Assembly (NCBI GenBank): GCA_964393895.1
Contig: CAYMWP010000077.1
Span: 1-22,492 of the forward strand
Length of the DNA stretch: 22,492 bases
From: B4-G1 sp964393895
GTDB taxonomy: Bacteria > Chloroflexota > Anaerolineae > B4-G1
Direction of reading: 5' to 3'
The position numbers and the translations under genes are program-made. Positions 7,399-14,102 of this stretch are shown here, piece after piece. Under the pieces are notes generated by a model. It saw nothing but the letters and a program-made list of their open reading frames with translations. It made no database searches and was not told where the DNA came from. How positions within the stretch are numbered: the first letter of the stretch is position 1; each line of letters opens with the position of its first letter.

Positions 7399-8241
7399 TC
7401 ATCCTCCTTCCTTTCCACCGGAGCCGCCTAGCGTGTGGGCGACTCTGGCCCATTCTTCGAGAGAGAGAGTTTGTGCGCGCCGCCGGGGATCCACGCCCGC
7501 TTGCTCTAACGCCTTCGCCGCTTCCTCGGAGGATCGTCCGAGGCCGGCGGCCAGGGAATTGCGCAGTTGCTTGCGGCGCTGCGAGAACCCGGCCCGCACG
7601 ACGCGGAAGAAAGCTTCCTCGTCCTCCACAGCCGCCGGCGATGCGGCGTGAAGGTCCACCCGCACTACCGCCGACTCTACCTCCGGCGCAGGGTAAAAGC
7701 TGCCCGGTTTGATGCGAAAGAGCAAGCGCGGCCGCCCGTAGAACTGCACGCTCACTGCCAGCAAGCTCATCCGCCCCGGTTGGGCGACGATGCGCTCCGC
7801 CACCTCGCGCTGTACCGTGAGCACCATGCACTGCGGCCTGAGGCTGGCCTCCAGCAAATGGCGCAGCACGGCCGAGGTGATATAGTAAGGCAGGTTGGCG
7901 ACGACTTTGTACTGGGTATGGGGAGCGTTGATCAGGGTAGCCGGGTCGAGCGCCAGGATGTCCCCCTGGACGAGTGTGACGTTTTCAAAATCGGCCAGCA
8001 CACTTTCCAGCACGGGCATCAGTCGCTCGTCCAGTTCGACGGCGACCACGTGTCCCGCTTCCTCGGCCAGCAACTCGGTCAGCGTCCCCAGCCCCGCACC
8101 GATCTCTAGGACCGTGTCAGTCTTGGTCAGTTCCGCGGCCGCGACGATCTTTTCGAGAATGGCCTGATCCCAGATAAAGTTTTGACCCAGTCCCTTGCTT
8201 GGCCGGAGGTTCCATTGCCTCAGTAACCCGCGCGCGTCCAT
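7399..8241 (-). CDS. rsmA: 16S rRNA dimethyladenosine transferase KsgA/RsmA
   Basis: Dimethylates two adjacent adenosines in the 3'-terminal hairpin of 16S rRNA using S-adenosylmethionine, a late step of small-subunit maturation. Visible motifs: GQNFIWD (19-25), the SAM-binding motif LEIGAGLGTLTE (45-56), acidic VELDE (68-72), the catalytic NLPYYIT (116-122), and the family-specific FYPAPEVESAVV and FSQRRKQLRNSL further on. At 280 aa the length is normal. The open frame also allows GTG at 8250, but the ATG at 8241 has AGGTG upstream at good spacing. It follows the 3D-domain protein by only 9 nt, and its stop region supplies the ribosome-binding site of the lipoprotein gene, so the three genes form an operon. 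Confidence 0.96.
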   Translation of the reverse strand: MDARGLLRQWNLRPSKGLGQNFIWDQAILEKIVAAAELTKTDTVLEIGAGLGTLTELLAEEAGHVVAVELDERLMPVLESVLADFENVTLVQGDILALDPATLINAPHTQYKVVANLPYYITSAVLRHLLEASLRPQCMVLTVQREVAERIVAQPGRMSLLAVSVQFYGRPRLLFRIKPGSFYPAPEVESAVVRVDLHAASPAAVEDEEAFFRVVRAGFSQRRKQLRNSLAAGLGRSSEEAAKALEQAGVDPRRRAQTLSLEEWARVAHTLGGSGGKEGG

Positions 8242-8250
8242 TGACCGCAC

Positions 8251-9699
8251 CTAGGGCCCCAGAATGTAGGTGATCTGGTCAGGAGATGGCACGGGGGTCA
8301 GCAGGTAGACGTCCACCCAGCGATACCAGAGCACCAGGTTGTCGTCGTCGTACCCCAGGTCAATGCGGCGGCCCCCGATGGCGCCGCCGGTATCGCCGGC
8401 GATGCCGACGCCGTAGCCGGGCACGTAGACGTTGCTGAGCAAGGGTATCACGCGCGGGTCCACGGCGACGATGCCGTGTCTCATCTTCATCCCTGTGCGC
8501 GTGCGCCCGTACCAGGGACTCGATGGGGACGTGCCGGCGGTGGCGGCGGAGTAGGAAGTCGCCAGCATGCGGATCTTGCGCCAATACTCGACCGGGCCGG
8601 TCGGGGTATCGAGGGTGCGGACGACGATCTGTGTGCCGTATCCCAAGACCTTGGTCGTGGGCGGGACGGCGACGTACTCGTTCTCGACCGTCCGCGAGAC
8701 CTCGTGTCCGTCCTCGTAGCGGATGCGGATGCGCTGCTCCAGGATACCGCGCGCCCCCTCTTGCAGCAAGCGCTGGTTGTCAATTTCCAGGTCGGGATCG
8801 GGTTGCCACGCCACCTCGAAAGGGATGGGGTCCTGCCTGACCAGAAAGCGCTCGCTGACGCGCACGACTCGCACCGAGGCACTATTCCCCACGGGTTCTT
8901 TGAGCGGGGGAATGGTGTAATCCTGTCCGGTGAGGACGACGTTCAGATCGGCGAGCACCTCGTCCACCCGTTCCCGGTGCGTGCGCGTGCGCAGCGTCCG
9001 CCCGTCCACCTCCACCACCACCGGCGCGGAGCGGTCAACGTGGACGTGCAGGCCGGCCGACATGCGCTCTCCCAGGCTCGGTTCGACGCCATCGGCCAGG
9101 TAGAGCGTCAGCCCGGCCCGGCGCAGCGCTTCCCCGACGGTGGGCGCGGTGGTGTGGAGAGTCACTGCCTGACCGTTCTCGTGCAGCGTGAAGGGGACGG
9201 CGCGGTGGACCGTGATGCGGACCGGTTCGGGACCGGCCACCGCGCGGCTCAGCCGCGAGTGTCCGGCCGGGCGATCCGGCAGGAATTCTCCCTCGATCTC
9301 TAACTCGTCGTATGGCCCCAGTGAAACACGCGCCTCGCGCAGCGCCTCCTCGACCGTCGTGGCGTGGGTGCGAAACAGGGCGGTTTGGCCGTCGGCGCTG
9401 ACGATCACGGGGTGTGCTCGCTCAACCCGCACGTCAGAAACCGATTCGAGCGGTGTGTCCAATTGGGAGGGAAAGACGCGGTCCTCGGGCCTGAGTGTGA
9501 GGCCCACGTCCAGCAGCAACGCGCCGACGGTCTCTTGATGAGTGCGCGTGCGCCACTCTAGTCCGTCTATCATCAGCGTGACCGGCGTCAGCGTCGCCCG
9601 GTAGCCGACGGCCAGTGCAACAAAGATAGAGGCCAATGCCGCAAAAGCCCCAATGTTCCGGGGCGGGCGTAGCGAAGCGGAAGGGGTATCTAATGCCAT
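8251..9699 (-). CDS. YabE/RpfB-like cell-wall protein: DUF348 repeats, G5 and 3D domain
   Basis: Secreted or membrane-anchored cell-wall protein of 482 aa. A hydrophobic N-terminal segment (about 17-33) is followed by four DUF348-like repeats, recognisable by a VxxDG...TRTH...TVxEAL pattern (about 40-70, 97-127, 168-198, 227-257). A G5 domain follows (about 292-357). The C-terminal 3D domain (about 378-455) has three Asp residues in AVDPRVIPL, AGDTGGAIGG and RRIDLGYDD (D414, D436, D447). The 3D domain is related to the MltA-type catalytic domain, so peptidoglycan cleavage is expected, but not proven. B. subtilis YabE has the same plan and also sits next to ksgA, although there rnmV lies between; it is absent here. 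The ATG at 9699 has a weak Shine-Dalgarno. Confidence 0.9.
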   Translation of the reverse strand: MALDTPSASLRPPRNIGAFAALASIFVALAVGYRATLTPVTLMIDGLEWRTRTHQETVGALLLDVGLTLRPEDRVFPSQLDTPLESVSDVRVERAHPVIVSADGQTALFRTHATTVEEALREARVSLGPYDELEIEGEFLPDRPAGHSRLSRAVAGPEPVRITVHRAVPFTLHENGQAVTLHTTAPTVGEALRRAGLTLYLADGVEPSLGERMSAGLHVHVDRSAPVVVEVDGRTLRTRTHRERVDEVLADLNVVLTGQDYTIPPLKEPVGNSASVRVVRVSERFLVRQDPIPFEVAWQPDPDLEIDNQRLLQEGARGILEQRIRIRYEDGHEVSRTVENEYVAVPPTTKVLGYGTQIVVRTLDTPTGPVEYWRKIRMLATSYSAATAGTSPSSPWYGRTRTGMKMRHGIVAVDPRVIPLLSNVYVPGYGVGIAGDTGGAIGGRRIDLGYDDDNLVLWYRWVDVYLLTPVPSPDQITYILGP

Positions 9700-9701
9700 C
9701 T

Positions 9702-9714
9702 CAATACGGTATTG
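9702..9714. promoter_or_regulatory. Odd palindrome just upstream of the 3D-protein start
   Basis: CAATAC-G-GTATTG is a perfect 6-bp dyad around one central base, 2 nt from the start codon of the 3D-domain gene. It could be an operator or an mRNA structure affecting initiation. A 13-bp dyad can also arise by chance. Confidence 0.25.
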
Positions 9715-9722
9715 TTACGCAC

Positions 9723-9747
9723 GAGGCGGCGGGGCAGCCGCCGCCTC
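9723..9747 (-). terminator. GC-rich hairpin downstream of the SRP RNA
   Basis: A perfect 10-bp stem GAGGCGGCGG/CCGCCGCCTC (9723-9732 with 9738-9747) with a 5-nt loop begins 9 nt beyond the 3' end of the SRP RNA on the minus strand. It lacks a T-tract, so it is a probable rather than certain terminator, and may also protect the RNA 3' end. Confidence 0.6.
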
Positions 9748-9756
9748 TCAAATGAT

Positions 9757-10031
9757 TGCTGGTCGTGCACCTCCCGTCGAACCTTATCACCCGGCTTACC
9801 GCGATCAACCGGCTCCGACCAGGCGCTCCTGCGACGCCCAGAAGTGACCCCTTACCGCTGCTTCCTCCCGGACCTGACGGATTCGGAGGCTTCTGCCGCG
9901 CAGGACCCAATCTTCGACACCGCTCGAACACGGCAGTATCGAGTGACTTGGCCCTCGGGGGGGAATTCGACCCCGCTATGGCGGATTGCGGGTACAGGGC
10001 GCCGCCAGTTCCCCGTCTAGCACGACCAGCA
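9757..10031 (-). ncRNA. ffs: Signal recognition particle RNA, long (Alu-containing) type
   Basis: About 275-nt RNA read on the minus strand. The universal S-domain hairpin is present: GTCAGGTCC (9878-9870), a GGGA tetraloop (9869-9866) and GGAAGCAGC (9865-9857), with the asymmetric-loop bases that bind Ffh. The 5' part carries the Alu-domain signature of Bacillus-type scRNA: CGTGCTAGACGGGG followed by GCGCCCTGTACCCGC, then AATCCGCCATAGCGGGG and a TCGAATTCC segment. The two ends pair perfectly over 12 bp (10020-10031 with 9757-9768), defining the limits to within a few bases. The promoter predicts a 5' end near 10027. It is the RNA core of SRP, which targets membrane and secreted proteins with Ffh and FtsY. 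Confidence 0.95.
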
Positions 10032-10033
10032 TC

Positions 10034-10062
10034 ATGCTACCGCAGGGATGGAGAATTGTCAA
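10034..10062 (-). promoter_or_regulatory. Promoter of the SRP RNA gene
   Basis: On the minus strand a perfect -35 box TTGACA (10062-10057) and a -10 like TAGCAT (10039-10034) are separated by exactly 17 nt. The predicted start, about 7 nt downstream, coincides with the 5' end of the SRP RNA terminal helix. Confidence 0.75.
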
Positions 10063-10104
10063 ACTACTGGTGATTGCCCCCGCGTCGGGACACGAGGCGG
10101 TGAC

Positions 10105-10154
10105 GGCGGTTTCTTGGAGCCACAAAAACGCGGGTAATTATCAATCAAACCGCC
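10105..10154. terminator. Weak inverted repeat after the last polysaccharide gene
   Basis: GGCGGTTT (10105-10112) and AAACCGCC (10147-10154) are complementary 8-nt arms with a 34-nt AT-richer interior. The element lies between the stop of the glycosyltransferase at 10161 and the SRP promoter, where a terminator for the long minus-strand operon would be expected. There is no T-tract and the loop is large. The remaining bases 10063-10160 show nothing else. Confidence 0.3.
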
Positions 10155-10160
10155 AACGGG

Positions 10161-11348
10161 CTACGGTCGGATGTTCTTTTCAAACTCGTGTGGGTCGTGG
10201 GAGCACGCCGACCTCACCTCGTCGCCGTTGTCATCGTAGATGGTCGTTATTTTCTCTACCATTCGCTCGCGGGTGAACTCTTTGCGGGCGCGCCGTCGTC
10301 CCGCTTTGCCCATTTCTTGGCGCAGGCCGGGATCGCGCAGCATGCGCAACAGCGCCTCGGCCAGCGCATCCGGGTCGCGCTTGGGCATGACCAGCCCGGT
10401 TTCTTCGTGCCGGACGGCCTCCCTGGAACCGCCGGCGTCGGTCACGATTACCGGCACGCCGGCCGCCTGCGCTTCGAGTGTGCTGATGGGGTAGCCCTCC
10501 CAGCCATAGCTGGTCAGCACGTAGACGTCGGCCAGGGCCATCAGGGCCGGCACGTCGTTGCGCAAGCCGGTGAGGTGGGCGCTGTCGGCCAATCCCAGAC
10601 TGCGGATGAGGGTTTCAATTTTGGCCCGCTGGGGGCCGTCTCCTACGATCAGTAGATGAGCCGTCGGGAACTCGGCCCGCACGCGGCGGAAGGCGGCGAG
10701 CAGGGAGGCAAAGTCGCGCGGCACGTTGAGGCGGCAGACGGTTAGTATCACGGGGCCCGGCCCTGCGCCCAGGTCATTCCGCAGGTCGTCCAGGGTGCCG
10801 GGAGGAGCGGCGAAGCGGGCCACGTCAATGCCGTAGGGGACGACGCGGGCCTTTTCCTGCGCCGTCAGTCCAAGGGAGAGAAAGAGATCGGCCTCGGCCT
10901 GGGCGACGCATACGGTGCAATCGGTCACCCGTTGCAGAGCGCGCTCCAGCCAGAGGTAGATAGTCCGCTTGGGGAAGGAGTAGAACGGCGTGGCAAAGCC
11001 GTGAATGCTGAACAGGACGCGCGGGCGCGGGCGGAGGGTCGCCGCCGCCAGCCGGCCGTAGAGGGCGGCCCGCGCGCCGTGGACGTGGAGCAGATGGAAG
11101 CCTCCCTCCCGCAGCAGCCGTCGCAGGGGCAGCAGTTCACGCCAGGTGAAGCGAGCGGCGATATTCAGCGGCACGAACTCGATCCCGGCGGCGGTGAAAT
11201 CGGCGGGCGAGACGTTGCCGCCGTCGAGCGGCATTGCGACGGTGGAGCGGAAGCGGTCGCGGGGCAGGCCCAGGGCGAGATCGCGCACGTGAGTCGCGCC
11301 GCCGCCGTGGGAGGAGGCGACGAGGTGAAGAACATTGATCTGTTTCAT
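10161..11348 (-). CDS. GT4-family glycosyltransferase
   Basis: Retaining GT-B glycosyltransferase of family 4, expected to transfer a sugar from a nucleotide donor to a growing surface glycan at the cytoplasmic face. The N-terminal Gly-rich acceptor-side loop SSHGGGATHV is at residues 12-21 and VPYGID (170-174) is the interdomain segment. The donor-site EX7E motif is E284...E292 within WEGYPISTLEAQAAG. Length 395 aa is typical. Donor and acceptor cannot be read from sequence. The ATG at 11348 overlaps the previous stop by 4 nt. It is the last gene of the polysaccharide cluster; its C-terminal tail beyond about residue 375 is poorly conserved-looking. Confidence 0.88.
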   Translation of the reverse strand: MKQINVLHLVASSHGGGATHVRDLALGLPRDRFRSTVAMPLDGGNVSPADFTAAGIEFVPLNIAARFTWRELLPLRRLLREGGFHLLHVHGARAALYGRLAAATLRPRPRVLFSIHGFATPFYSFPKRTIYLWLERALQRVTDCTVCVAQAEADLFLSLGLTAQEKARVVPYGIDVARFAAPPGTLDDLRNDLGAGPGPVILTVCRLNVPRDFASLLAAFRRVRAEFPTAHLLIVGDGPQRAKIETLIRSLGLADSAHLTGLRNDVPALMALADVYVLTSYGWEGYPISTLEAQAAGVPVIVTDAGGSREAVRHEETGLVMPKRDPDALAEALLRMLRDPGLRQEMGKAGRRRARKEFTRERMVEKITTIYDDNGDEVRSACSHDPHEFEKNIRP

Positions 11349-12526
11349 TGATCTGCCTCCAACAGCCGGGCCAGGTGACGCTCGATCTCGTCTACCTGGC
11401 TGGCCCAGGATTGGGCTTTGGCGGCGGCGCGCCAGCGGGCCTGCTCTTCCGGCGTGGGAGGGTGGGCCAGCGACTCTTGCACTGCGGCCAGGAATTCATC
11501 GGCTGTGCGGGCGATGCGGACGTGGGCTGCCTCGCGCCGCAGGTAGGGCAGATCGGTCGCCACGACTGGCTTGCCCAGCGCCAGGTACTCGTAGAGTTTG
11601 ATCGGCGATAACCCTTCAGTGTAGGGGTTGACCCGGTAGGGGATCAGGCAGACGTCGAGCGCGGCGGCGATTGATGGCACCTCGGCGTGCGGGCAGGGTG
11701 GGAGAAAATGGACGTTGGGCAGTTTTTCCAGTGGGCGGACGTTCACCCGGTGGCGCTTGACCGGCCCGACGAGCACAAAGGTCGCCTGGGGCAGGTTCTG
11801 GGCGCAGTGCGCCAGCAGCCCCACGTCCACGCGGTCGTCAATGGTGCCCACCAGCCCAACTCGCGGGCGGAGCAGGGCGGCGATCTCGGCGGGGGGCGCG
11901 GCCACGCGGGCCGGGTCAAAGTGGGCGGTATCCACGCCGCCGGGCAGCAAGTGGGTGTTAGGGTTGAGTTCTCGTTTGGCGGCGGCCAGCGCGGCGGTGC
12001 GGGCGAAAACGACGTCTACCTGGCGGCACTGCTCCGCCTCCATGCGGGCGAGGCTAGAGCGCGTCGTCAGTGGGTAGCCCACGGCGACAAAATCGTCAAT
12101 GCAGTGGTAGACCGTTGCACGCTCTCCCAACTTGCCGACCAGGTAGGCGGTGTGGGGCCAGTAGGTCCACAGGACGTCGGGCTGCCAGCCCAGGCGGGTG
12201 AGCGTGCGGCGCAGGTCGCGCAGCAGCAGCCGCTGGTTGAGCGCGTTGACGAGCGGGTTGTAGTAGATGGGCAGGACGGGGAGGGGCGTGTAGATCAAGG
12301 GGCCGTCCTCAACCTGACGGGCGCGGCCCATCCGCCGCAGGGCGCGGCGCGTGCCGGCGGGGTCGGAGACGAGCGAGTGGAGCGCGCGCGGGATCTCGAC
12401 GAACAGGACGCTGTGTCCCCGGCGGGCCAGTTGCAGCGCGATCTGCTGGCGGGAGCCGAACTGGGGGGCGCGCCAGTCGGTGGTGGAGAGGGTGAGGATG
12501 ATCAGGCCTGTATAATTGATCAGCAC
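11345..12526 (-). CDS. GT-B glycosyltransferase (TuaH-like)
   Basis: Glycosyltransferase of about 393 aa with an N-terminal half that reads like the TuaH/GT4-like group: DWRAPQFGSRQQIALQLARRG (residues 17-37), a TYWPHTAYL segment and HCIDDF (141-146). The C-terminal donor domain has GVDTAHFD (197-204) and the acidic pair E304 and E313 in a TEGLSPIKLYEYLALGKP context, one residue longer than the usual EX7E spacing. Members act in teichuronic-acid-like or exopolysaccharide synthesis. The only plausible start is GTG at 12526, which overlaps the end of the kinase gene by 7 nt. It is coupled to the downstream GT by a 4-nt overlap. Confidence 0.84.
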   Translation of the reverse strand: MLINYTGLIILTLSTTDWRAPQFGSRQQIALQLARRGHSVLFVEIPRALHSLVSDPAGTRRALRRMGRARQVEDGPLIYTPLPVLPIYYNPLVNALNQRLLLRDLRRTLTRLGWQPDVLWTYWPHTAYLVGKLGERATVYHCIDDFVAVGYPLTTRSSLARMEAEQCRQVDVVFARTAALAAAKRELNPNTHLLPGGVDTAHFDPARVAAPPAEIAALLRPRVGLVGTIDDRVDVGLLAHCAQNLPQATFVLVGPVKRHRVNVRPLEKLPNVHFLPPCPHAEVPSIAAALDVCLIPYRVNPYTEGLSPIKLYEYLALGKPVVATDLPYLRREAAHVRIARTADEFLAAVQESLAHPPTPEEQARWRAAAKAQSWASQVDEIERHLARLLEADQ

Positions 12527-13206
12527 CCTGACACTCGCCTAGCCAGATAACGCGATCCGCGGACTAGATAGCGCAACGCAAACTTGACGGTCTTCAATGG
12601 CCTTCTGCTCAGTATGCCAGTTGACAAACGAATGAATTGAAGCGTCAACCTTGCCTTTCTGCCCTTTCTAACGAATATCCTTTGTAGAATATCATCAATG
12701 AGCGCATTGTAGATATCTGGTTCCATCATTGGCTCAGCATCTACGGAATAAGGCTCAAAGTCCACGAGATAGAGCTTGCCAGATTCGTCCAGGATCATGT
12801 CCTTGATGTTATTTTCCATGTCGCCGAATGCAAACGATCTTAGCCAATTATCCATTTGGTCAATTTGGTCTAGGATAGATTCAACCGGCAGTTGATATCC
12901 CTGGGACTGGGATAGGCTCAACAGGTCATCACCGCATATCCTGGAAATAGCGAGCCATTTGTCTTTGAGAGAGAAATCAATCAGTTTCGGCACAAAAGGA
13001 CAGTCCAATTCCATGAAACGCTGATACGCCGCTATCTCGCTCCTGAGTCGGCGATTTTGATCTTCCAACGTAATGTAGGTCGGGGGGGTGTCATAGCGTT
13101 TCATAACCTGTGTAGAGTAAAAGATCATCGTGAGACCTTTTTCTTCTCTCCGAATGACGCGTACAGCGTCACTGCCGTCCGGAACCAGTGTTCTCCCAGA
13201 AAACAT
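12520..13206 (-). CDS. Small kinase-fold protein of the polysaccharide cluster
   Basis: A 228-aa protein with a protein-kinase/aminoglycoside-phosphotransferase-like core. An N-lobe (about 28-95) contains MKRYDTP, then LEDQNRRLRSEIAAYQRF, resembling the Glu-bearing alpha-C helix, and a hinge-like LAISRICGDDLL. The catalytic loop is FGDMENNIKDMI (127-138), one residue shorter than a standard D-x4-N spacing. The metal-binding motif reads DFE (149-151) rather than DFG. The C-terminal 60 residues are basic. The open frame runs upstream to 13320, but that part overlaps the methyltransferase; ATG 13206 has GAGGA 8 nt upstream and starts 17 nt after the methyltransferase stop. It may phosphorylate a sugar. 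Base composition is more AT-rich than the flanking GTs. Confidence 0.65.
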   Translation of the reverse strand: MFSGRTLVPDGSDAVRVIRREEKGLTMIFYSTQVMKRYDTPPTYITLEDQNRRLRSEIAAYQRFMELDCPFVPKLIDFSLKDKWLAISRICGDDLLSLSQSQGYQLPVESILDQIDQMDNWLRSFAFGDMENNIKDMILDESGKLYLVDFEPYSVDAEPMMEPDIYNALIDDILQRIFVRKGRKARLTLQFIRLSTGILSRRPLKTVKFALRYLVRGSRYLARRVSGC

Positions 13207-13223
13207 GCAGCAAATCCTCGTGA

Positions 13224-14078
13224 TTATTTGAACGCCCGATACAAAGCACGGTCTTTCATAGGCAAAGTCTGGGATAATCCTACGAAATCCACGGCTTGAT
13301 ACAAGCCATTCTGCACCCACAAGCGACCGAGTGCACCGTGATTCACATCTCGGGGCTTGTGATCCTCGTACTCGAAAGAGTACTCCCAGTACGTCACCTC
13401 CTTTGTGAGGGACGAAACCGCTGCGACAGCCCGTAGCATATTGTTAACATACTTGGCATACTTTCTGGGGTTGGAGATCATCTGCCAAGTGTCGTGAAAA
13501 CGAGGTTCGCCTGAAGAGCTATGCAAGTGATGAACCACCGCGAAACAGAACACGACGTCTGACGCCCATTCTAGTGGGATGTTGTGCAGATCGGTTCTGG
13601 AAAACAGAACACGGTCTTGCATCCTCCAGGCTTTAGCCACCGCCCTGGCTATCCTGAGCCTTGGCTCCATAATGTCACAACCTATTGCCCGTTCTGCACC
13701 CCTGAGCACCGCTTGAATCACAAAGAAGCCTTCCGCACAGCCGATGTCCAGCACTGTCTTCCCGGTCAGATTGTCGGGTAATCCAATGGCTAGGAGCTTG
13801 TCTCTACTGTCTAGAATCGACTCGTCGCGTCTGTGTTCAATGACCTCACCGCCCGGGAAGAGGAGGGGTTGGTATCGGACAGGGGTGAACTGAACGGTCA
13901 GATAATCGCGCCATCCAAGGGTGGCCGGCTTACTGGTAGTCAAAAGATCGGTGAGGATGCCTAAACTGCGTTTGGAATTCACATAGAGGGAGCGGGCCCA
14001 GCGGCAAGGCGTCGTTTTTCCAGTCCCCAGGTGTAGGGGAAACCTCGATTTACGTTTTGGATCATCTGTAGTTGTCAT
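13224..14078 (-). CDS. SAM-dependent methyltransferase (WbdD-like N domain)
   Basis: Class I methyltransferase of 284 aa. The SAM-binding motif VLDIGCAEGFF is at 109-119, an acidic GCDI follows at the end of strand 2, and a FAVVHHLHSSSGE motif lies near the active site. The GCAxGFF form and the double His resemble, from memory, the methyltransferase domain of the O-antigen capping enzyme WbdD. The C terminus (DFVGLSQTLPMKDRALYRAF) also fits the end of that domain. The next gene is a kinase-fold protein 17 nt downstream, the same order as the domains of WbdD. The ATG at 14078 has no clear ribosome-binding site. Acceptor is unknown; a sugar hydroxyl or phosphate of the surface glycan is likely. 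DNA is visibly more AT-rich than the flanking GTs. Confidence 0.78.
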   Translation of the reverse strand: MTTTDDPKRKSRFPLHLGTGKTTPCRWARSLYVNSKRSLGILTDLLTTSKPATLGWRDYLTVQFTPVRYQPLLFPGGEVIEHRRDESILDSRDKLLAIGLPDNLTGKTVLDIGCAEGFFVIQAVLRGAERAIGCDIMEPRLRIARAVAKAWRMQDRVLFSRTDLHNIPLEWASDVVFCFAVVHHLHSSSGEPRFHDTWQMISNPRKYAKYVNNMLRAVAAVSSLTKEVTYWEYSFEYEDHKPRDVNHGALGRLWVQNGLYQAVDFVGLSQTLPMKDRALYRAFK

Positions 14079-14102
14079 AGCTACGCCATCTACTGTCTCT
14101 CG

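Noticed and set aside
8476..9303. 275-codon plus-strand frame inside the 3D-domain gene
   Set aside because: Antisense shadow of a clearly recognisable four-domain protein.
9701..10276. Several plus-strand frames of 64-105 codons in the 9700-10276 gap
   Set aside because: They overlap the SRP RNA gene, which explains the sequence conservation; none has a ribosome-binding site or a family motif.
11687..12550. 287-codon plus-strand frame opposite the TuaH-like GT
   Set aside because: Low-complexity Gly/Val/Gln-rich translation typical of an antisense shadow.
13207..13320. Upstream extension of the kinase frame to ATG 13320
   Set aside because: It lies within the methyltransferase gene, and ATG 13206 has a good ribosome-binding site.
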